DNA of 25,763 nucleotides, taken from positions 1 through 25,763 of the forward strand of contig CALDMA010000162.1 of assembly GCA_937915075.1 (NCBI GenBank), read 5' to 3'. The DNA comes from an uncultured Oscillospiraceae bacterium. Its GTDB lineage: Bacteria; Bacillota; Clostridia; Oscillospirales; Oscillospiraceae. Every line of letters starts with the position of its first letter. The first letter of the stretch is position 1. A model generated the notes under the pieces. It worked only from the letters and a program-made list of their open reading frames with translations, searched no databases and was not told where the DNA came from. Positions 21,529 through 25,763 of this stretch are shown one piece after another. Position numbers and translations under genes: made by a program.

Positions 21529-23673
21529 TTATTCGTGGTCGGGCGTCTCCGCGCCGTCACCGGCGGGAGTGTCCTCCGCGGGCGTTTCCGCGTCCTCGCC
21601 GTTCTCCGCGTCGGATGCGGAGGACTCGTCCGGCGCTTCGCCGTCCAGCGGCGGCATCTCGATCTTCTCGCTCGTCATGGAAATGTGACGCGCGGGCGCT
21701 TCGATGGTGCTCGGCACGGAGGGACGGAAGCCGCTGTCGCTCCTGCGCGTGGAGGCGTAGGCGTCCTCCACCGTCGCGGGATCGCGGCCCTCGAGGATGG
21801 CGACCATCTCGCCGCCGGTGATCGTCTCCTTCTCCAAAAGATAGGCGACGACCTTGTGCATATCGTCGATATTCTCCTCGATGACCTTCACCGCGTCGGT
21901 ATAGCACTTCTCCAGAATTTCCTTGACGGCCTTATCCATCACGGCGGCGGTCTCCTGCGCGCAGTCGAGACCGTAGCCGCCGTCGAGGTACTGGCTGCGG
22001 ACGGAGCCGAGCGCCATCATGCCGAACTCGTCGCTCATGCCGTACATGGCGACCATGTTGCGGGCGATGTTTGTGGCCTCCTGAATGTCCTGTGAGGCGC
22101 CGTTGGTCATCGTGTGCATCACGACCTGCTCGGCGGCGCGGCCGCCCATGGAGACGGCGATCTTCGCCATCAGCTCGTCGCGGGTGCGCAGGTTGGTCTT
22201 GTCCTCCTCGGGCATGAGGAGCGTGTAGCCGAGGCTGCCCTCGGTGTGAGGCACGATGGTGATCTTCTGCACGGGCTCGGCGTTCTTCTGCTTGTAGGCG
22301 ACCATCGCGTGGCCGACCTCGTGGTAGGCGACGAGCTTCTTTTCAAACTCGGTGAGTACGCTGTTCTTCTTCTCGCTGCCCGCGATGACGAACTCGAACG
22401 CGGCGAGCATATCCTCCTGCGTGACGAGCTTGCGGCCCTTGCGCACGGCGCGCAGCGCCGCCTCGTTGACGATGTTGGCAAGGTCCGCGCCGACGCAGCC
22501 GGCGGTCGCGAGCGCGACCTTCTTGAGGTCGACGTCCTCGCCGAGCTTGATGTTGCGGGTGTGGACCTCGAGCGTGGCGATGCGGCCCGCGAGGTTCGGG
22601 CGGTCAATGGTGATGCGGCGATCGAAGCGGCCCGGGCGCAGCAGCGCCTGGTCGAGCACTTCGGGGCGGTTGGTCGCCGCGAGGACGATGATGCCCTTGC
22701 CGGGGTCGAAGCCGTCCATCTCGGCGAGCAGCTGATTGAGCGTCTGCTCGCGCTCGTCGTTGCCGCCGAAGCGCGTGTCGCGCGTCTTGCCGATGGCGTC
22801 GATCTCGTCGATGAAGATGATGCAGGGCGCTACCTTCGAGGCCTCGGCAAAGAGGTCGCGCACGCGGCTCGCGCCGACGCCCACGAACATCTCCACAAAG
22901 CCGGAGCCGGAGATGGAGAAGAACGGCACGTTCGCTTCGCCCGCGACCGCCTTGGCGAGCAGCGTTTTGCCCGTGCCCGGAGGGCCGACGAGCAGCGCGC
23001 CGCGCGGCAGCTTCGCGCCGATGTCGGTATACTTCTGAGGATTGTGCAGGAAGTCGATGATCTCGACGAGGGATTCCTTCGCCTCGTCCTGACCGGCGAC
23101 ATCGGCAAAGGTGACGCCGGTGGATTTTTCCATATAGACCTTCGCGTTGGACTTGCCGACGCTGCCGAGGCCGCCGAAGCCGCCGCCCCCGGTCTTTTTG
23201 CTGATGAAGCGCATCATCAGGATGAACGCGCCGACCATCAGCGCCGTGGGCAGGACGTAGTTGAGCATGATGATCTCGAGGTACGAGGTCTCCGCCTTGT
23301 AGGGCTTGCCGAACTCTACGCCGTTTTCATCCAGGAACGACCGCAGCTCGGGGTCGTTGATCTGCGTGGTGAAGAGCCGGTAGTCTCCCGTGTAGGTCTT
23401 GCCGTCCGCGTCGGTGTAGGTGAAGCCGTCCACAGGCGTGATGTTGAGCGTGCGGTCCGCGATCTCGACCTCCTTGACCTTGTCGTCGCGGACAAGGTCG
23501 AGAAATTCGTCGTAGCGGATCTCGCAGGTGCTCTCCGCCACCTTCTTCGTGTCCATCGCCGAGAGGAGGTAGTTGAAGCCGATGGTCAGCACCAGCGCCC
23601 AGATGAGCAGCGACAGCACGCCCCTGCGGCGGTCGTTGTTCTTGTTGTTTTTGTTCTTGTCGTTCTGATCCAT
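21529..23673 (-). CDS. ftsH: ATP-dependent zinc metalloprotease FtsH
   Basis: This 714-residue membrane AAA protease degrades membrane and cytosolic proteins. An Asn/Lys-rich cytosolic start is followed by helix 1 (about 19-40), an extracytoplasmic domain (about 41-133) and helix 2 (134-155). The AAA module has Walker A GPPGTGKT (230-237), Walker B CIIFIDE (284-290) and the second-region-of-homology ATNRPEVLDQALLRPGRFDR (334-353). The zinc site is HEVGH (451-455), with a downstream Asp in GASQDIQEA. The pore motif is GFVEMFVGVG with F263 in the usual place. The last 50 or so residues are acidic and low in complexity, longer than in the E. coli protein. It has its own promoter and terminator. 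Confidence 0.97.
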   Translation of the reverse strand: MDQNDKNKNNKNNDRRRGVLSLLIWALVLTIGFNYLLSAMDTKKVAESTCEIRYDEFLDLVRDDKVKEVEIADRTLNITPVDGFTYTDADGKTYTGDYRLFTTQINDPELRSFLDENGVEFGKPYKAETSYLEIIMLNYVLPTALMVGAFILMMRFISKKTGGGGFGGLGSVGKSNAKVYMEKSTGVTFADVAGQDEAKESLVEIIDFLHNPQKYTDIGAKLPRGALLVGPPGTGKTLLAKAVAGEANVPFFSISGSGFVEMFVGVGASRVRDLFAEASKVAPCIIFIDEIDAIGKTRDTRFGGNDEREQTLNQLLAEMDGFDPGKGIIVLAATNRPEVLDQALLRPGRFDRRITIDRPNLAGRIATLEVHTRNIKLGEDVDLKKVALATAGCVGADLANIVNEAALRAVRKGRKLVTQEDMLAAFEFVIAGSEKKNSVLTEFEKKLVAYHEVGHAMVAYKQKNAEPVQKITIVPHTEGSLGYTLLMPEEDKTNLRTRDELMAKIAVSMGGRAAEQVVMHTMTNGASQDIQEATNIARNMVAMYGMSDEFGMMALGSVRSQYLDGGYGLDCAQETAAVMDKAVKEILEKCYTDAVKVIEENIDDMHKVVAYLLEKETITGGEMVAILEGRDPATVEDAYASTRRSDSGFRPSVPSTIEAPARHISMTSEKIEMPPLDGEAPDESSASDAENGEDAETPAEDTPAGDGAETPDHE

Positions 23674-23740
23674 GTATCTGCGTTCCTTTCAGCCGGCGGC
23701 CCTGTGCGGGCGCAGGCGACAGCTTGCCAAGTTATCTGGT

Positions 23741-23769
23741 ATTTTAGCATACCCCTCCTCGTTTCACAA
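23741..23769 (-). promoter_or_regulatory. Promoter of ftsH
   Basis: On the - strand TTGTGA (23769-23764) and TAAAAT (23746-23741) are spaced by 17 bases, with an extended TGC before the -10 box. The leader would be about 60 bases and ends in AAAGGAACG before the ATG. Confidence 0.6.
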
Positions 23770-23880
23770 GCGCCGCGGTATGAATTTTCGGTGAATTTTT
23801 GTCCGCTTCCCCCTTTATCTTATCCGCTTGTTGTGCTATAGTGTGTTATGTATACGAATTTTGACCGGGAGGATCGGTTT

Positions 23881-24735
23881 ATGTCGAAGGAATACGAAGA
23901 AAAGCGCGGGCCGCGCGGCGTGGACAGCCGCACGGAAAAGCGCTTCCCGCGCGAGCGGAAAACGGAGGAAAGACCCCCCATGCGCGAGCGCGACGCCGAG
24001 GCGGACGGCCTCATCGAGGGACGCAACGCCGTGACCGAGGCGCTGCGCGCCGGCACACCCATTGATAAGATTTTTATCGCCCGCGGTGAGACGGACAAAA
24101 CGCTCGGACACATCGCATCAACCGCCCGCGCGGCGGGCGTGGTGGTGGTCGAGGCCGACCGCCGCAAGCTCGACTATATGAGCGCGACGAAGGCACACCA
24201 GGGCGTCATCGCCCTCGCCGCCGTGCGCGAGTACGCGAGCGTGGAGGATATTCTCTCCGTCGCCCGCGAGCGCGGGGAGGCCCCCTTGCTCGTGGTGTGC
24301 GACGAGATCAGCGACCCGCACAACCTCGGCGCCATCATCCGCACGGCGGAGTGCGCGGGCGCGCACGGCGTCATCATCCCCAAGCGCCGCAGCGCGGGGC
24401 TGACGAGCATCGTCGGCAAGACGAGCGCGGGCGCGGTGAGCTATCTGCCCGTCGCGCGTGTGCCGAACATCCCGGCGCTTTTGAAGGAGCTGCAGCAGCA
24501 GGGCGTGTGGATCTTCGGCACCGCCGCCGAGGGGACCACGAGCCTGTACGAGGCCGACCTCAAGGGCCCCGCCGCCATCGTCATCGGCAGCGAGGGCGAC
24601 GGCATGGGCAGGCTCGTGCGCGAGGGCTGCGACTTCCTCGTCAGCATCCCGATGAAGGGGCGCATCTCCTCGCTCAACGCTTCCGCCGCCGCCGCCATTC
24701 TGCTCTACGAGGCTGTGCGTCAGCGCCTTGGCTGA
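23881..24735 (+). CDS. rlmB: 23S rRNA (guanosine-2'-O)-methyltransferase, RlmB/TrmH family
   Basis: This 284-residue SPOUT methyltransferase modifies a ribosomal guanosine ribose using S-adenosylmethionine. A charged, probably unstructured N-terminus (1-42) precedes the RNA-binding substrate domain (LIEGRNAVTEALRAG from 44). The knotted catalytic domain has motif 1 NLGAIIRTAE (148-157, with the conserved Asn and Arg), motif 2 IVIGSEGDGMGR (234-244) and motif 3 VSIPMKGRISSLNASAAAAI (254-273). ATG 23848 is in frame, but it lies at the expected transcript start (TATAGT at 23837), while GGGAGG at 23867 sits eight bases before ATG 23881, so 23881 is chosen. RlmB is the usual label; other guanosine or uridine ribose methylations in this family are possible. 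Confidence 0.92.
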   Translation: MSKEYEEKRGPRGVDSRTEKRFPRERKTEERPPMRERDAEADGLIEGRNAVTEALRAGTPIDKIFIARGETDKTLGHIASTARAAGVVVVEADRRKLDYMSATKAHQGVIALAAVREYASVEDILSVARERGEAPLLVVCDEISDPHNLGAIIRTAECAGAHGVIIPKRRSAGLTSIVGKTSAGAVSYLPVARVPNIPALLKELQQQGVWIFGTAAEGTTSLYEADLKGPAAIVIGSEGDGMGRLVREGCDFLVSIPMKGRISSLNASAAAAILLYEAVRQRLG

Positions 24736-24762
24736 CGCGCGCCGCTATTCACGAGGTCTTCC

Positions 24763-25763
24763 ATGGATCACAAAAAGGATCAAGAATTTGAACAAACGCT
24801 CGCCGAGTCCGAGCTTTTGCTGCGCGGCGCGGCCCGCAGCGCGTCGGACGACGCGGACCTGACGCTCGAGAGCATCTTAGCCGAGTTCGGCTCCCGGGAG
24901 GACGGCGCCGAAGCCGCCGCGGAGCCGGAGGACGTCGGGCTGCCCGAGCCGCGGCCTGCCGTGCGGATCGGAAAAACCGCCGCGCCCGCCGCGGAGCCGC
25001 CAGAGCCGCAGCCGTCCGCGCTGCCGGACGAGTCACCGTCCGCCACGCCCGCGCAGGACACCGTGAGCCTGCAGGAGGTGCTTGAGAGCACCGTGCAGTC
25101 CGTGCTCGACGAGGAGGAAGCGGGGGAGCCGGTCGAGCTTCTGCCGCCGAAGCGCCGCGGGCTTTTCTCGCGCAGAAGGCTGCGCGACACCGAGCGGCTT
25201 TATTCCGACGAGCCCGGGGAGGAGCCGCCGCCCGAGGATCCGGACGAGCCCGAGGACTTCTTCACCGAGGATTTCGGCGAGCGGGACGACACCCCCGAGC
25301 CGGACGCGGGCGAGCTGGCCGCCGGCTACCGCGACGACGCGCGCACGGGTCTGCGCAGCGCACGGGCCGCTCTGCTCGTCACCGCGCTCTCGTGGCTCGC
25401 GCTGCTGCTCGACCACTTCGGCGCCATGCCCGCGCTGTTCGCCGAGGAGAAGCTGCTCAGCTGCCTGCCGTTCCTCATTGCCGAGCTTCTTGTCTGCGTC
25501 CTCGGACGCGATGTGTTCGTTTACGCCTTCGAGCAGCTCCGCGCGAGGACGGTCACCTATGAGCTGCTCTCCTCGCTCGCCTGCGTCGTCACGCTGGCGG
25601 ACACGGCGCTCGACTTTTTCCTGCCCGCGCGCGCCGCGCTCGCTTCCCCGTTCCACGCCGTCGCCATGCTCGGCATGAGCTGCGCCCTGCTCGGGCGCGC
25701 GCTGCTCTTCGGGGCGATGTACGACACCTTCCGCGTCGCCGCGGTCGGCGAGCCGGACTATCT
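24763..25763 (+). CDS. Acidic, proline-rich membrane protein, 5' part (runs off window)
   Basis: The frame from ATG 24763 stays open to the window end (333 codons). I do not recognise the family. Residues 1 to about 190 are acidic, rich in Glu, Asp, Pro and Ala, and probably unstructured, interrupted by a basic patch (PPKRRGLFSRRRLRD) near 130. From about 195 hydrophobic helices begin (RAALLVTALSWLALLLDHFG, KLLSCLPFLIAELLVCVLG, ELLSSLACVVTLADTALDFF and more). The piece CVLGRDVFVYAFEQLR, followed by a helix hairpin, loosely recalls the membrane start of heavy-metal P-type ATPases, but none of their metal or phosphorylation motifs is in view. AGG lies six bases upstream of the ATG. It follows rlmB by 27 bases and may share its transcript. 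Confidence 0.75.
   Translation, partial: MDHKKDQEFEQTLAESELLLRGAARSASDDADLTLESILAEFGSREDGAEAAAEPEDVGLPEPRPAVRIGKTAAPAAEPPEPQPSALPDESPSATPAQDTVSLQEVLESTVQSVLDEEEAGEPVELLPPKRRGLFSRRRLRDTERLYSDEPGEEPPPEDPDEPEDFFTEDFGERDDTPEPDAGELAAGYRDDARTGLRSARAALLVTALSWLALLLDHFGAMPALFAEEKLLSCLPFLIAELLVCVLGRDVFVYAFEQLRARTVTYELLSSLACVVTLADTALDFFLPARAALASPFHAVAMLGMSCALLGRALLFGAMYDTFRVAAVGEPDY

Noticed and set aside
22114..23841. A 575-codon open frame on the + strand
   Set aside because: Antisense to ftsH, with every FtsH motif present on the other strand.
1..25763. CRISPR array, phage or defence genes
   Set aside because: No regularly spaced repeats and no Cas, nuclease, integrase or capsid-type proteins were seen.

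Overview
The window reads like chromosome from a fairly GC-rich, low-oxygen member of the Clostridia, probably Oscillospiraceae-like. This is inferred from strong AGGAGG-type ribosome binding sites, sigma-A-type promoters, short intergenic gaps, a membrane-anchored HtrA with a cytosolic N-terminus, and the protein families present. No rRNA, tRNA, CRISPR array or intact mobile element was seen.

Region 1 (1-8746, all + strand) is a sugar-acid catabolic cluster. It holds the end of a PfkB-type kinase, a three-gene TRAP transporter (binding protein, small and large permease), a D-tagatose/D-psicose 3-epimerase-type isomerase, an SDR dehydrogenase, a D-2-hydroxyacid dehydrogenase, a KDPG aldolase fused to a VOC-like domain, a 2-keto-3-deoxygluconate-type kinase, and a small membrane protein before a strong terminator. 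The likely flow is: carboxylated sugar imported by TRAP, isomerised and oxidised or reduced, phosphorylated as a 2-keto-3-deoxy acid, then split to pyruvate and a triose phosphate. No dehydratase that would make the 2-keto-3-deoxy acid is visible, so it lies outside the window or the route is not the textbook one. A structured leader with competing hairpins precedes the epimerase gene.

Region 2 (8747-14510) holds a divergent GntR/FCD-family regulator and a four-gene 2-oxoacid/acetoin dehydrogenase complex (E1 alpha, E1 beta, E2, E3). The E2 has one lipoyl domain and two tandem subunit-binding domains. The divergent promoter region has two copies of a 13-bp AT-rich repeat across the E1 promoter, a plausible operator. 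The complex may oxidise pyruvate from region 1 or act on acetoin; the sequence does not decide.

Region 3 (14511-15903) is about 1.4 kb with no intact gene. It contains a polysaccharide deacetylase fragment lacking both ends, frameshifted reading-frame fragments, a probable transposase tail on the - strand, and several strong hairpins. It looks like a decayed insertion zone at the edge of the accessory catabolic block.

Region 4 (15904-25763) has higher GC and a housekeeping character: HtrA-type protease (-), an FAD-dependent oxidoreductase of the COG2509 type, a second D-2-hydroxyacid dehydrogenase and a DUF368 membrane protein (+, tightly packed), a small membrane protein and FtsH (-), then RlmB (+) and the start of an acidic membrane protein that runs off the window.

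No obviously new defence or mobile system is present. The best candidates for new biology are the regulatory leader at 3629-3719, the aldolase-VOC fusion, the C-terminally anchored TRAP binding protein, and the double subunit-binding domain of the E2.
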